This document shows positions 20,353-30,305 of a DNA stretch of 64,000 nucleotides, piece after piece. The notes beneath the pieces are model-generated. The model ran no database searches. It was given only the letters and a program-made list of their open reading frames with translations, and had not been told where the DNA came from. How positions within the stretch are numbered: position 1 is the first letter of the stretch; each line of letters begins with the position of its first letter. Both the position numbers and the translations under genes were made by a program. Source of the DNA: Cognatazoarcus halotolerans (GTDB lineage: Bacteria; Pseudomonadota; Gammaproteobacteria; Burkholderiales; Rhodocyclaceae); the NCBI RefSeq assembly GCF_009800965.1, contig NZ_WUAF01000022.1, positions 1-64,000 of the forward strand. Direction: 5' to 3'.

Positions 20353-21963
20353 ATGTCTATCGTATTCAACAAACTGCTTCGTACCCTGGGGCTCACCGTC
20401 GCCCTGCTGGCAACCGCCCCTGCCGCCCTGTCCGGTGGCGACGATGTGCTTTATCAGGTCCAGCCGGGCGATACCCTAAGCGAGCTCGGCTACCGTCTGC
20501 TCGAGTCTCCACTTGAATGGCGCACGCTGCAGCAGCTGAATCATGTGGCTGATCCGGTCAACATGCCGATCGGAAGCGTGCTGCGCATCCCGGTCCGCAT
20601 GCTTCGTCCCGTGTCGGGGCGGGCCACCGTGCAGTCGGTGCAGGGCACGGCCACCCTTGATGGAGAGGTGGCAGCGGAGGGGCACACGCTTGGGCAGGGC
20701 AGCCAGCTCGAGACCGGCGAGGGCGGATTCGTGACCATCGTCCTGCCTGACGGGTCCCGGATCACCCTGCAGCCCGAGAGCAGCTTGAAGATCCTCAGTC
20801 TCGGCAAGTACCGCGGACTGGAAGGCCAGGACGCGCGCTTCGAACTGGATCGGGGCAGGGTGGAAACCTCCGTCGCACCCCAGCGCGGCCCTGCTGCGCG
20901 TTATCGGATCCATACGCCGACGGCCGTCATCGGGGTTCGTGGTACCGAGTTCAGGGTGTCGACTGACGTGGTCGAAGCAGTGGACCGGGCTGAAGTGACC
21001 GGTGGCATCGTCCGCGTTGGCGCGGACGGACGCGAGGTCAGCGTGCCGGGCGGTTTTGGCGTGGTCGCGGCAAAAGGGCGGCCCCTTGCAGCACCGGTGG
21101 CCTTGCTCGCCGCTCCCGACGTGTCCGCCGTGCCGGTGCGTTTCGAGCGCCCGGTGCTGCGTTTCGAGTTTCCGCCGCTCGAAGCGGCCCGCGAATATCG
21201 TTTGCAGATCGCGCATGATCAGGCTTTTGCCGAACCGGTCGCTGAAACACGCTTCTCGGGCACCGCGGTGCGGTTGGCGGGTCTTGAGGACGGAGACTAC
21301 TGGATGAGATTGCGAGGTATCGACGGCGCGGGTCTGGAAGGGCGCAATGCGGATTTCCGGATCGTCCTCAAGGCACGTCCGGAGCCGCCGATCATTCTTG
21401 GCCCGGCTAACAATGCCAAGATTCGCGGCGGCTCGGTGGATGTCCAGTGGGCCGAGGCGCCGGGCGCAGGGGCCTATCGTCTCGAGCTTGCCCGTGACCA
21501 GTCATTTTCAAACCCCCTCGTCAGAGCGGTCCGACAGGAAGGCACCGGCAAACGGCTTGATCTCGCGCCCGGTGATTATTTCCTGCGTTTGGCGAGCATC
21601 CGCGGCGAGGGTGATCAGGGCCCCTGGGGGGATGCCCTGAGGGTACGCATGCGTCCGGCACCCGCTGATCCCGATCCTCCGAAACAGGCCGACGGCAGGC
21701 TCCAGCTTTCCTGGCCCGCCGAGCCGGGGCAGCGCTTCGAATACCAGATCGCGCGCGATCGGATGTTCAGTGACATCCTGGTCGCCGAATCGGTTGCCGA
21801 ACCGCACGCGTCGATACCCGCGCCGCCGCCCGATGCCTATTATCTGAGGGTAAGGGCAATCGACCCCGATGGTTACGTCGGGCCCTATACCGCGCCGCAA
21901 CGCTTCGTGGTGGCGGCGCCCTTCCCGTGGTGGCTTGGGCTGGTTCCCCTGCTTGCATTGTGA
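20353..21963 (+). CDS. LysM- and FecR-domain secreted protein
   Basis: This 536-residue exported protein has a signal peptide (to about residue 27) and a LysM-like domain (YQVQPGDTLSELGYRLL). A FecR-type domain follows at about 85-230 (GHTLGQGSQLETGEGGFVTI, TPTAVIGVRGTEFRV). Three repeats of about 90 residues come next, each with a YRLxIAxDQxF-type core that looks fibronectin-like, and then a hydrophobic C-terminus. It overlaps the kinase gene by four bases. The family is usually encoded with a CHASE2 kinase, so it probably contributes the envelope side of that sensor. Its ligand is unknown. Confidence 0.85.
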   Translation: MSIVFNKLLRTLGLTVALLATAPAALSGGDDVLYQVQPGDTLSELGYRLLESPLEWRTLQQLNHVADPVNMPIGSVLRIPVRMLRPVSGRATVQSVQGTATLDGEVAAEGHTLGQGSQLETGEGGFVTIVLPDGSRITLQPESSLKILSLGKYRGLEGQDARFELDRGRVETSVAPQRGPAARYRIHTPTAVIGVRGTEFRVSTDVVEAVDRAEVTGGIVRVGADGREVSVPGGFGVVAAKGRPLAAPVALLAAPDVSAVPVRFERPVLRFEFPPLEAAREYRLQIAHDQAFAEPVAETRFSGTAVRLAGLEDGDYWMRLRGIDGAGLEGRNADFRIVLKARPEPPIILGPANNAKIRGGSVDVQWAEAPGAGAYRLELARDQSFSNPLVRAVRQEGTGKRLDLAPGDYFLRLASIRGEGDQGPWGDALRVRMRPAPADPDPPKQADGRLQLSWPAEPGQRFEYQIARDRMFSDILVAESVAEPHASIPAPPPDAYYLRVRAIDPDGYVGPYTAPQRFVVAAPFPWWLGLVPLLAL

Positions 21964-24227
21964 GCAAGGACCGGCCGCTCATAAGCCGTTCGGTTGGTGA
22001 ATGGCTTTCGGTTCTGGTGGTCTGCGCACTGATCGCGGGCTGTGCGAGCTATTTCGGGTGGTTGTGGCGTATCGATCAGGTCATCTACGACGGCGCCATG
22101 TCGATGTCGACACACCATGCCGACGAGGATGTGGTGGTGGTCGCCATCGACGACACCAGCATTGCGCGGATCGGTCGCTGGCCGTGGCCGCGGACGGTGC
22201 ATGCGGAACTGCTCAATCGATTGCGCGAAGCGGGCTCGGGGCCGGTGGCAGTGGACGTGCTGTTCTCGGAACCTGCGCTGGACGACCATACGGGTGACGA
22301 GGCGTTGGCCGACGCGATACGGGCGCATGGCAGGGTCGCGCTGCCGGTGATCCAGGCATCGGTAGCTTCGGGGATCGTCACCGAAGCGCCACCGGCACCG
22401 ATCTTCGCCGGTGTGGCCGCCGCCATCGGCCACATCCACGTGGAATTCGATCCGGATGGAATTGCCCGCAGCGTCTATCTCTGGGAAGGCCTTGGTCAGG
22501 CACGGCATCCACAGCTCGGGCTGGCGCTGCTTGGCCTGGTGGATCCGGTCGCGGCGGCCCGCTACGGGCCGGCACCGACCGAACGGGGTGCGGGCTGGGT
22601 GCGTTCGAGCTGGTTGCGCATTCCCTTCGTCGGCGCTCCCGGCAGTTTCACCTACATTTCCTACGTCGATCTACTGGCCGGTCGGGTACCGGCCGAAGCG
22701 GTCAGAAACAAGATCGTGCTGATCGGCGCGACGGCCGCGGGCATGGGCGATATCGTGCCCACGCCGACCTCGGGGTTCAGCCGTCCGATGCCCGGTGTCG
22801 AGGTGCATGCCAACGTGTTCTCGGCACTGCGCCGCGGTGTGGCAGTTCACAACCTGTCGCCGCTGCCAGTGGCGCTGGGTGCGATGGTCGTGGTATCGCT
22901 GCTCATGCTGGCGGTGCTGAGACTGCCGCCACGATATTCGCTCGCGGTCGCCTTTGTCTCCTCGATCTGCGTACTCGGACTGAGCTGGGGTCTGCTCTAT
23001 TTCGCCTACCTGTGGGTTCCGCCCGCGGGTGCGATTCTGGGGTGCATGCTCGCTTATCCTCTCTGGAGCTGGCGACGCCTCGAGGCCGCGCACCGCTACC
23101 TGGACGAAGAGCTCGAGGCATTGCGCAAGGAAAGCAGCCGCTGGAACCTCCCCGAACTCGATTCCGGCTATGCCGGCAACAGCGTGGACCCGCTCGAGAC
23201 CCGGATCAACCTCGTTCGCGTGGCTGCGGTGCGCCAGCGGCAACTGCGCCGTTTCATCGTCGATACGCTCGAGAACCTGCCGGTGGGGGCCCTGGTGTTG
23301 GGCATGAGCGGCAAGGTGCTGTTGCACAACCGGCGCGCGACCGCACTGCTCGGCGCCGATGGCGCGGAGGCGGTCGGATCCACCATCGAGGCGCTGGCCT
23401 GGCCTCCCGAGATTGCGATCAAGAACGGTGTGCCCCAACCTCCGCCGGACGGCAAGCCGCTCAGCGTCGAACTCGAGTCGCCCAGCGGCCCCTATCTGCT
23501 CGTTTCCGTGGCCGGGCTGTACGATCAGCGCGGCCGCCAGAGCGGCGTGGTGCTCGGTATCGACGACATCACCGCGATGCATGACGTACAGGTCCGGCGC
23601 GAAGAAACCATGCACTATCTTTCGCACGACCTGCGAGCGCCGTTGTCGTCGATCATCACCATGGTGGAAGGGGCGCACGCGTTCGATACGCCCCTGCCGG
23701 AGCACGAGCAGATGCTCAATCGCGTCGGCCGCTATGCCCGCTCGGCGCTGGATCTCGCCGACAACCTGTTGCGCCTGGTGCGCGCCGAATCGGTCGATGC
23801 CCGACAGTTCATCGAACTCGATCTGGCGCTGGTGGCGCAGGAGGCGGTGGATGAGGCCTGGGCTCTGGCCCGGGCGCGGAGCATTACCATCGAGGTGATA
23901 CCGGAGCTGGGTGAGGAGGTTGAGTACCTCGTGCGTGGCGATCGCAACCTGGTGCGCAGGGCCGTACTCAATCTGCTCACCAATGCGGTCAAGTTCAGCC
24001 CGGAAGGCTCGCAGGTAGAAGTGTTCATACGCCGGGGGCGTGGCGGCTGGGAGCTGGCGGTGCGCGATCACGGAGTGGGGATCGATGCGGAGCATCTGCC
24101 CCAGCTCTTCCGGCGATTCGGTCGTCTGCCGCAGAAGGGTGTCCGCAGGGTGTCGGGCGTCGGCAGCACCTTCATCATCCGCCTGCCGCTCGCCGAAACC
24201 CCGGAGCACGATCGCAAGGCAGCCTGA
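21960..24227 (+). CDS. CHASE2-domain sensor histidine kinase
   Basis: This 755-residue kinase has one N-terminal membrane segment and a CHASE2 periplasmic domain (about 35-285, with VVVVAIDDTSIARIGRWPWPR). Three further membrane segments (about 290-375) and a PAS-like region (about 435-545) follow, then the HisKA motif YLSHDLRAPLSS with His 556. The ATPase domain shows NLLTNAVKFSP, DHGVGI and LFRRFGR. The usual GLGL glycine box is reduced to GVGS. The GTG at 21960 overlaps the preceding stop codon. The likely target is the response regulator encoded at 18977. Confidence 0.88.
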   Translation: MSKDRPLISRSVGEWLSVLVVCALIAGCASYFGWLWRIDQVIYDGAMSMSTHHADEDVVVVAIDDTSIARIGRWPWPRTVHAELLNRLREAGSGPVAVDVLFSEPALDDHTGDEALADAIRAHGRVALPVIQASVASGIVTEAPPAPIFAGVAAAIGHIHVEFDPDGIARSVYLWEGLGQARHPQLGLALLGLVDPVAAARYGPAPTERGAGWVRSSWLRIPFVGAPGSFTYISYVDLLAGRVPAEAVRNKIVLIGATAAGMGDIVPTPTSGFSRPMPGVEVHANVFSALRRGVAVHNLSPLPVALGAMVVVSLLMLAVLRLPPRYSLAVAFVSSICVLGLSWGLLYFAYLWVPPAGAILGCMLAYPLWSWRRLEAAHRYLDEELEALRKESSRWNLPELDSGYAGNSVDPLETRINLVRVAAVRQRQLRRFIVDTLENLPVGALVLGMSGKVLLHNRRATALLGADGAEAVGSTIEALAWPPEIAIKNGVPQPPPDGKPLSVELESPSGPYLLVSVAGLYDQRGRQSGVVLGIDDITAMHDVQVRREETMHYLSHDLRAPLSSIITMVEGAHAFDTPLPEHEQMLNRVGRYARSALDLADNLLRLVRAESVDARQFIELDLALVAQEAVDEAWALARARSITIEVIPELGEEVEYLVRGDRNLVRRAVLNLLTNAVKFSPEGSQVEVFIRRGRGGWELAVRDHGVGIDAEHLPQLFRRFGRLPQKGVRRVSGVGSTFIIRLPLAETPEHDRKAA

Positions 24228-24392
24228 CAGCGCGAATCCCTGTTCGGGATGGAAGCGAGTCACACTCGGAGATTTGCAGCTGCGTGGTCGGTGAATCCGC
24301 GTTCGCGAGCCGATCGAGGCCGTGTCGACGCGCGGCGGGTATGCGCGCTCGTATGCGCGGCCGTTCTTGCCGCGGCGGAGGCCGACGACCGC

Positions 24393-25013
24393 TCAGCGTC
24401 GCGCAGAGTAAGTCGGCAAGGCCCAGCGGTTGCGGATCGACAGCAGGCGCAGCAGCAGTACCGTGCCGCCGCCGACGAGTGCGGCGATCCCCGGCGTGAC
24501 GCCGTTTTCCAGCAGCGCGACCAGCAACAGCGCGCCGCCCCAAGAGGTGGTGGCGTAGAGTTCGCCGGAGAACACCAGCGGGATCTCGTTGCACAGCACG
24601 TCGCGGACGATGCCGCCGAACACGCCGGTGATCACCCCCATCATGCTGGCCACCAGCCAGGGCGCGTCGAAGGCCAGCGCGATCTGGGTGCCGCTCACGG
24701 TGAACAGCGCCAGGCCGATCGCGTCCGGCAGCATGAAGAGGTTGGGCGGCAGGCGCCAGCGCCGCGCCGCGGCAAAGGTCAGCACGCCGGCGGCCAGGGC
24801 GGTGATGAGGAAGGTCTGGTCGGCGATCCAGAACACCTTGCGGTCGAGCAGCAGGTCGCGCAGCGAGCCGCCTCCCAGCGCCGCGGCAAGGGCGATCACC
24901 ACCATGCCGAAGAGGTCCAGCGGCTTGCGGCCGGCTTCGAGCACACCTGAGGCCGCATTGACCGCCACGCCAGCCAGGCCGATGCCGTAGAGAAGAGTTT
25001 CGAGTCCGTGCAT
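24393..25013 (-). CDS. TRIC-family cation channel-like protein (YadS/UPF0126 type)
   Basis: This 206-residue protein has about seven membrane segments in two homologous halves, each with a glycine-rich motif: ALGGGSLRDLLLDR in the first and GVFGGIVRDVLCNEIP in the second. This pair is diagnostic of UPF0126/TRIC proteins, which form trimeric ion channels; some homologues have been linked to glycine uptake. The ATG at 25013 is used; its ribosome binding site is weak. Confidence 0.88.
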   Translation of the reverse strand: MHGLETLLYGIGLAGVAVNAASGVLEAGRKPLDLFGMVVIALAAALGGGSLRDLLLDRKVFWIADQTFLITALAAGVLTFAAARRWRLPPNLFMLPDAIGLALFTVSGTQIALAFDAPWLVASMMGVITGVFGGIVRDVLCNEIPLVFSGELYATTSWGGALLLVALLENGVTPGIAALVGGGTVLLLRLLSIRNRWALPTYSARR

Positions 25014-25151
25014 GGCGCGCGAGGATACCACGCGTTCATGCACAGCCGTCCGCCCGGTCGTCCGACGAGTAGAGGCGGGGCTCCAATCCATGGCCCGGGG
25101 ACGTGCTAGATTTGCAGGCCTGTGACAGCCCGAACACAACGAGGAGACAGC

Positions 25152-26129
25152 ATGTCCGTACCCGAGGCATTTCAAGGCCGCATGCGCTTGCCGGTGATTG
25201 CCGCGCCGATGTTCCTGGTTTCCGGCCCGGAGCTGGTCCTGGCCGCCTGCCGCAGCGGCGTTGCCGGAACCTTTCCTGCGCTCAACGCGCGCACGCCGGA
25301 AATTCTCGACGAGTGGCTGGGCGGTATCGACGGTGGCCTGGCGGCCCAGCGTGAGGCTGCACCCGATGCACCGTGCGCGCCCTACGGCGTCAATCTCATC
25401 CTGCACGCCAGCAACCCGCGGGTGAAGCCCGACCTCGAGCTGCTGGTGAAGCACCGCACTCCGTTCGTGATCACCAGTCTCGGGCATCCGGGTGAGGTGG
25501 TCGAGGCGGTGAAGAGTTACGGCGGACTGGTATTCTCCGACGTCATTCATGCCTACCACGCGAAAAAGGCGATCGCCGCCGGTGTCGATGGCGTGATCGC
25601 GGTTGCCGGTGGCGCCGGCGGCCATGCCGGTACCCAGAGCCCCTTCAGCCTGGTCCGCGAGATCCGCGAGTTCTGGAACGGTACGCTGATTCTCGCGGGC
25701 TCGATGTCGGATGGCGCGAGTGTACGCGCGGCCGAGATCATGGGCGCCGACTTTGCCTACATGGGGACGCGCTTCATCGCTACCCGGGAGTCGATGGCGC
25801 AGCCGGAATACAAGCAGATGGTGGTTGACAGTGCTGCCGGCGACATCGTCTATACCGACGCGATCTCGGGCACCAACGCCAACTTCATGTGGCCCAGTCT
25901 CGAGAAGGCCGGCTTCGATCGCACCCAGCTGTCGATCAGCGTCGGCAAGGGCAAGATCCATGGCATTGCCGACGAGGCCAAGGCCTGGCGGGACGTGTGG
26001 AGTGCGGGGCACGGTGTGGCCACCATTCACGACATTCCGAGCGTGGCCGAGCTGGTGGCACGCATGGGCGCCGAATACGATGCCGCGTGCGCCACGCCGC
26101 CGAGCAAGGCCTGCGTGCGGCGCCCATAA
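25152..26129 (+). CDS. Nitronate monooxygenase (2-nitropropane dioxygenase family)
   Basis: This 325-residue FMN-binding TIM-barrel protein shows LPVIAAPMFLVSG at the N-terminus, VAGGAGGHAGTQSPF (flavin phosphate binding) and AGSMSDGASVRAAEIMGADFAYMGTRF. It oxidises alkyl nitronates or acts as a related FMN-dependent enzyme. GAGGAG precedes ATG 25152. It stands alone between convergent and divergent neighbours. Confidence 0.88.
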   Translation: MSVPEAFQGRMRLPVIAAPMFLVSGPELVLAACRSGVAGTFPALNARTPEILDEWLGGIDGGLAAQREAAPDAPCAPYGVNLILHASNPRVKPDLELLVKHRTPFVITSLGHPGEVVEAVKSYGGLVFSDVIHAYHAKKAIAAGVDGVIAVAGGAGGHAGTQSPFSLVREIREFWNGTLILAGSMSDGASVRAAEIMGADFAYMGTRFIATRESMAQPEYKQMVVDSAAGDIVYTDAISGTNANFMWPSLEKAGFDRTQLSISVGKGKIHGIADEAKAWRDVWSAGHGVATIHDIPSVAELVARMGAEYDAACATPPSKACVRRP

Positions 26130-26132
26130 AGC

Positions 26133-26154
26133 AAAAGGGCGGCTTGCGCCGCCC
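26133..26154 (-). terminator. Terminator for the polyamine transporter operon
   Basis: GGGCGGC (26137-26143) pairs with GCCGCCC (26148-26154). Read on the minus strand the stem is followed by TTTT, so it suits the minus-strand operon whose last gene ends at 26331. It may also weakly stop the nitronate monooxygenase transcript. The rest of 26155-26330 shows nothing recognisable. Confidence 0.6.
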
Positions 26155-26330
26155 CAGCCTGACCGTCCTCTTTGCGCATGCTTGCTTGTGCGCAGGGTTC
26201 TTGTGTGGAGAGCATTGTCTCCGTGCGCTGCGGTATGGACTGTGCGCCTTTGCACGCCTGCACCCGCTTGAAGCGTCCTGTGCTCTCTCGATCGTGACCT
26301 AAGTCGCGCCGGTCGGGCGTCGGCGCGGCC

Positions 26331-27146
26331 CTAGTCGGCCCGCACGCGCTTCTTCTGAGAAGACAGCATGGCGTGGTTTGCGGCCAGCACCGCAATCGAG
26401 ACGATCGCCACGATGATCGTCGCCAGCGCGTTGATCTCGGGCTTGAGTCCGTGGTGCAGCCGCGCAAAGATCAGCACCGGCAGGGTCGTGCTGCCCGGGT
26501 CGGAGAGCATTGCAGCGAGCACGAAATCGTCCATCGACAGCGTGAATGTGAGCAGCCATGCCGCGACCAGCGCGGGCGCGATGACCGGTACCGTGACCAG
26601 GAAGAACACCTTGAACGGCGGGCAGCCCAGATCGAGTGCCGCCTCTTCGAGCGAGCGGTCCACCTCTCGCAGGCGCGATTGCACCAGCACCGCCGCGTAG
26701 GCCGCGCAGAGCGTGGTGTGGGCAGCCCAGATCGCCAGCGCACCGCGCCCGCCGAGGAAGGACAGCGCCGGATGGGTGAACAGCAGCACCAGCGACAGGC
26801 CGGTGACCACCTCGGGCATGACCATCGGCGCGGTGGTCATGCCGGCAAAGAAACTGCTGCCGAAATACGGCCGGAAGCGCGCCAGCACGAAGGCCGCGGC
26901 GGTACCCACGACCACCGCCGCAGTGGCCGCCAGCGCGCCGATGCGCAGCGACAGCCACACTGCCGACTGGATTTCGCCGTCCTCGAGCAGGGAGCGGTAC
27001 CAGCGCAGCGAGAAACCGTCGAACTGGGTGGTGATCTCGCCGGAGGTGAAGGAGAACGCCACCAGGCAGAGGATCGGGATGTAGAGGAAGGCGAACACCA
27101 GCACGAGCCAGCTGTGTGCGCCCCAACGGCTGCTGCTGCGACTCAT
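26331..27146 (-). CDS. potI: Putrescine-type ABC transporter permease PotI/PotC
   Basis: This 271-residue inner-membrane permease has about six helices and the ATPase-contact EAA loop EEAALDLGCPPFKVFFLVTVP. FTLSMDDFVLAAMLSDPGSTTLPV is characteristic of PotC/PotI. It overlaps potH by four bases (ATGA) and is the last gene of the operon potF-potG-potH-potI on the minus strand. Confidence 0.92.
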   Translation of the reverse strand: MSRSSSRWGAHSWLVLVFAFLYIPILCLVAFSFTSGEITTQFDGFSLRWYRSLLEDGEIQSAVWLSLRIGALAATAAVVVGTAAAFVLARFRPYFGSSFFAGMTTAPMVMPEVVTGLSLVLLFTHPALSFLGGRGALAIWAAHTTLCAAYAAVLVQSRLREVDRSLEEAALDLGCPPFKVFFLVTVPVIAPALVAAWLLTFTLSMDDFVLAAMLSDPGSTTLPVLIFARLHHGLKPEINALATIIVAIVSIAVLAANHAMLSSQKKRVRAD

Positions 27147-28087
27147 GGCTGCTCCTCGGCTTCGCGGCGGCTGGAGCGGTTGAAGACGACGATCGGGGCG
27201 ATCAGCAGCAGCACCATCACCACCGCCACCGCGGCGGCCATCGGCCAGTCCTGGTTGGGACCGAAATCGTCCCAGATGTTGCGGCCGATCATCTGCACGT
27301 CACCGCCGCCGAGCAGATCCGGGATCACGAACTCGCCCACCGCCGGGATGAACACCATCATCGCGCCGGCGATGATGCCGTTGCGCGACAGTGGCAGGGT
27401 GACCGACAGGAAGGTGGTGATCGGCCGCGCCCCGAGGTCGCTCGCGGCCTCGAGCAGCCGCTGGTCGAGCTTGACCAGGTTGGCGTATAGCGGCAGCACC
27501 ATGAACGGTAGGTAGCTATAGATCATGCCGGTCAGCACCGCGCCGGTGTTGTAGAGCAGCGGCAGCGGCGTGTCGATGATGCCGAGGCCCAGCAGCAGCT
27601 GGTTGATGAGGCCCACCTCGCTGCTGTCGAGCAGGCCCATCCATGCGTACACCCGTAGCAGGAAGGAGGTCCAGAAGGGCAGCATCACCATCATCAGCAG
27701 CACGTTGCGCACCGACTCGCGCGAGCGTGCGATGTGGTAGGCGAAGGGATAGCCGATGAGCAGGCAGCACAAGGTCGTGAGGGTAGCGAGCAACAGCGAG
27801 TTGCCGTAGGCCTGCAGGTAGAGCAGGTCCGCACCGTCCTCGCCGATCGAGCCGAGTTCGTCGGCCAGCCGGCGGAAGCTGGAGAGATCAGGGACGAGTT
27901 CGACGCCGTGCCCGTCCTCAGTGGCGTGCAGCGGCGATACATAGGGCGGGATCGCCAGATCCGCGGTGGACAGGCTGACGTTGACGATCAGCGCAAAGGG
28001 CAGCAGGAAGAACAGCAGCAGCCACGCCCAGGGCAGCATGCCGACCCAGAAGCGCCCGCGCAGCATGAACGGCCGCCGCCCGCTCAT
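27143..28087 (-). CDS. potH: Putrescine-type ABC transporter permease PotH/PotB
   Basis: This 314-residue permease has a cytoplasmic N-terminus, a first helix around residues 13-35 and the EAA loop LLEAASDLGARPITTFLSVTLP. IPAVGEFVIPDLLGG is conserved in PotB/PotH. The ATG at 28087 overlaps the potG stop codon (ATGA), so the genes are translationally coupled. Confidence 0.92.
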   Translation of the reverse strand: MSGRRPFMLRGRFWVGMLPWAWLLLFFLLPFALIVNVSLSTADLAIPPYVSPLHATEDGHGVELVPDLSSFRRLADELGSIGEDGADLLYLQAYGNSLLLATLTTLCCLLIGYPFAYHIARSRESVRNVLLMMVMLPFWTSFLLRVYAWMGLLDSSEVGLINQLLLGLGIIDTPLPLLYNTGAVLTGMIYSYLPFMVLPLYANLVKLDQRLLEAASDLGARPITTFLSVTLPLSRNGIIAGAMMVFIPAVGEFVIPDLLGGGDVQMIGRNIWDDFGPNQDWPMAAAVAVVMVLLLIAPIVVFNRSSRREAEEQP

Positions 28088-29199
28088 CGGCTCAGCACCA
28101 CCCCGGCCGGGGCCTTCCAGGACACCCATACGGGGTCGCCCCAGGTCGGCGGCGCGGCATCGCCCCAGCGCGCAGAGGGCACGCTGGCGGTGACGTTGCG
28201 ACCGCTGGCAAGGCGCACGTGGTAGATCGAATAGCTGCCGAGATAGGCGATGTCGGTCACTTCGCCGGCTGCACGATTGATGAAGCCGCCTTCGCCGTTC
28301 TCAGGCTGTTCGCGGCTCAACAGCACCCGCTCGGGGCGCACCGATACCGACACTTCGCTGCCTTGGGAGACGCCCGCGGCCGGGCCGATCGCGATGGGGG
28401 TGGGAAAGTCGGGGCAGACCACGCCGCGCGATTCGAGGCGGCCGTTGAACATGTTCGTCTCGCCGATGAACTCGGCGGTGAAGCGGCAGTTCGGGTGTTC
28501 GTAGATCTCGTCGGGCGTGCCCACCTGCAGCAGGACGCCGTCGGACATCACGCCGATGCGGTCGGCCATCGTCATGGCCTCTTCCTGGTCGTGGGTGACG
28601 ATGATGCAGGTCACGCCGACGCGCTCGATCAGGTGCACCAGTTCGAGCTGGGTTTCCTGGCGGATCTTCTTGTCGAGCGCGGCCAGCGGCTCGTCCAGCA
28701 ACAGCAGCTTGGGCTCCTTGGCCAGGCTGCGCGCGAGCGCGACCCGCTGCTGCTGGCCGCCGGAGAGTTCGTGCGGCTTGCGCCGCGCATAGCGCTGCAT
28801 CTGCACCAGGTCGAGCATCCTGCCCACCCGCGCGGCGATTGCGTCGCGGGCCAGCTTCGGGCGCTCCTGGCGCAGGCCGAAGGCCACGTTGTCTTCCACC
28901 GTGAGGTGCGGGAACAGCGCGTAGGACTGGAACATCATGTTGGTCGGCCGGCGGTGCGGCTGCACCGTGGCGAGGTCTTCGCCATCGAGCACGATGCGTC
29001 CGGTGCTCGGCGTCTCGAGCCCGGCGAGCATGCGCAGCAGGGTGGATTTGCCACAGCCGGAGCTTCCCAGCAGGGCGAAGATCTCCTTGCGGGCGATGCC
29101 GAGCGAGACGTCGCGCACCACGTGGTTGTCGCCAAAGCGCTTGTTCACGCTCTCGATGCGCAGGTAAGGCGCCTCGCCGCCCGGTTGCTGTGCCTCCAT
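28084..29199 (-). CDS. potG: Putrescine-type ABC transporter ATPase PotG/PotA
   Basis: This 371-residue ATPase has Walker A GSSGCGKST, signature LSGGQQQRVALARSL, Walker B LLLLDEPLAAL and the switch region ITHDQEEA-like VTHDQEEAMTM. A C-terminal TOBE-type domain follows (about 290-365). It energises polyamine import through PotH and PotI. Confidence 0.93.
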   Translation of the reverse strand: MEAQQPGGEAPYLRIESVNKRFGDNHVVRDVSLGIARKEIFALLGSSGCGKSTLLRMLAGLETPSTGRIVLDGEDLATVQPHRRPTNMMFQSYALFPHLTVEDNVAFGLRQERPKLARDAIAARVGRMLDLVQMQRYARRKPHELSGGQQQRVALARSLAKEPKLLLLDEPLAALDKKIRQETQLELVHLIERVGVTCIIVTHDQEEAMTMADRIGVMSDGVLLQVGTPDEIYEHPNCRFTAEFIGETNMFNGRLESRGVVCPDFPTPIAIGPAAGVSQGSEVSVSVRPERVLLSREQPENGEGGFINRAAGEVTDIAYLGSYSIYHVRLASGRNVTASVPSARWGDAAPPTWGDPVWVSWKAPAGVVLSR

Positions 29200-29213
29200 C
29201 GCGGTCCCGGGGA

Positions 29214-30305
29214 TCAGTTGGCGGTCTTGAAGCGGCTCAGCGCGCGGGTGAGCTCGCGCTGCACATCCTTGGTCAGCACCGGCTTGGGATGCAGCACTGC
29301 CTTGAGGTCGGCCGGTACGTTGATCATCGGATTGTCGGTGAGCGACTTGGACATCAGCGGCAGCGCGGCGGTGTTGGCACTGATGTAGAAGGTCTCGTTG
29401 GAGATCTTCGAGATCACCTTCGGGTCCATCATCGCGTTGATCCAGGCATGGGCATTGGCGACGTGCTGCGCATCCTTGGGGATCGCCATCACGTCAACCG
29501 ACATCATCGCCCCGGTGCGCGGGATGATGTACTGCACCTTCACACCTGTGTTCGATTCCTTGGCGCGGTCGCCGGCGATCATCGCATCGCCCGAGAACAT
29601 CATCGCCACGCACACGCTGCCCTTGGCGACCAGGTCGATCGGCGAGGAGTTGAAGGTGCGCACGTTCTTGCGCGCCGGGCGGATCTGCTCGACCGCGGCG
29701 CGGATGTCGGCCGGCGCCATCTTGGTGGTGTCCTTGCCGGCGTAGAGCATTGCCGCCGGCACCAGGTCGCTGGCCTCGTCCATCATCGAGATGCCGCAAT
29801 CCTTGAGCTTGTCGGTCACCTTGGGGTCGAAGAGCAGATCCCAGGCGTTGTCGGGCAGCTTGCCGCCCAGGGCCTTGGTGACCTTGTCGACGTTGATCGC
29901 CACTCCGGTGGTGAACCACATGTAGGGCACCAGGTACTGGTTGCCCGGATCGGCGGCGCCGAGCGCCTTGAGGATCACCGGGTCGATGTTCTTGAGGTTG
30001 GGCAGCTTGCTCTTGTCGAGCGGCTGGAAGATGCCCGCCTGGATCTGCTTGCCGGCGTACTCCACGCTCGGGTAGACCACGTCGTAGCCGCTGCCGCCGG
30101 TCAGCAGCTTGGCCTGCAGCGTTGCATTGCTGTCGTAGAGGTCGTACTTGACCTTGATGCCGGTCGCCTTCTCGAAGGCCGGGATGGTGTCTTCGGCGAT
30201 GTAGTCGTTCCAGTTGTAGACGTTGAGCGTCTTGTCTTCGGCCGCGGTGGCCGAGAACGAGAGCACGGTGAGCGCTGCCGCCAGCATCGTAAAGTGGAAT
30301 TTCAT
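29214..30305 (-). CDS. potF: Putrescine-type periplasmic binding protein PotF/PotD
   Basis: This 363-residue protein has a signal peptide cleaved after SATAA and the family's start of the mature chain, KTLNVYNWNDYIAEDTIPAFEKATGI. It captures putrescine or a related polyamine in the periplasm and hands it to PotH/PotI. GGAGG lies upstream of the ATG at 30305. Being first in the operon fits its need for higher expression. Confidence 0.93.
   Translation of the reverse strand: MKFHFTMLAAALTVLSFSATAAEDKTLNVYNWNDYIAEDTIPAFEKATGIKVKYDLYDSNATLQAKLLTGGSGYDVVYPSVEYAGKQIQAGIFQPLDKSKLPNLKNIDPVILKALGAADPGNQYLVPYMWFTTGVAINVDKVTKALGGKLPDNAWDLLFDPKVTDKLKDCGISMMDEASDLVPAAMLYAGKDTTKMAPADIRAAVEQIRPARKNVRTFNSSPIDLVAKGSVCVAMMFSGDAMIAGDRAKESNTGVKVQYIIPRTGAMMSVDVMAIPKDAQHVANAHAWINAMMDPKVISKISNETFYISANTAALPLMSKSLTDNPMINVPADLKAVLHPKPVLTKDVQRELTRALSRFKTAN

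Noticed and set aside
22671-24263. 530-codon frame antisense to the CHASE2 kinase
   Set aside because: The kinase frame carries all conserved motifs; this one has none.
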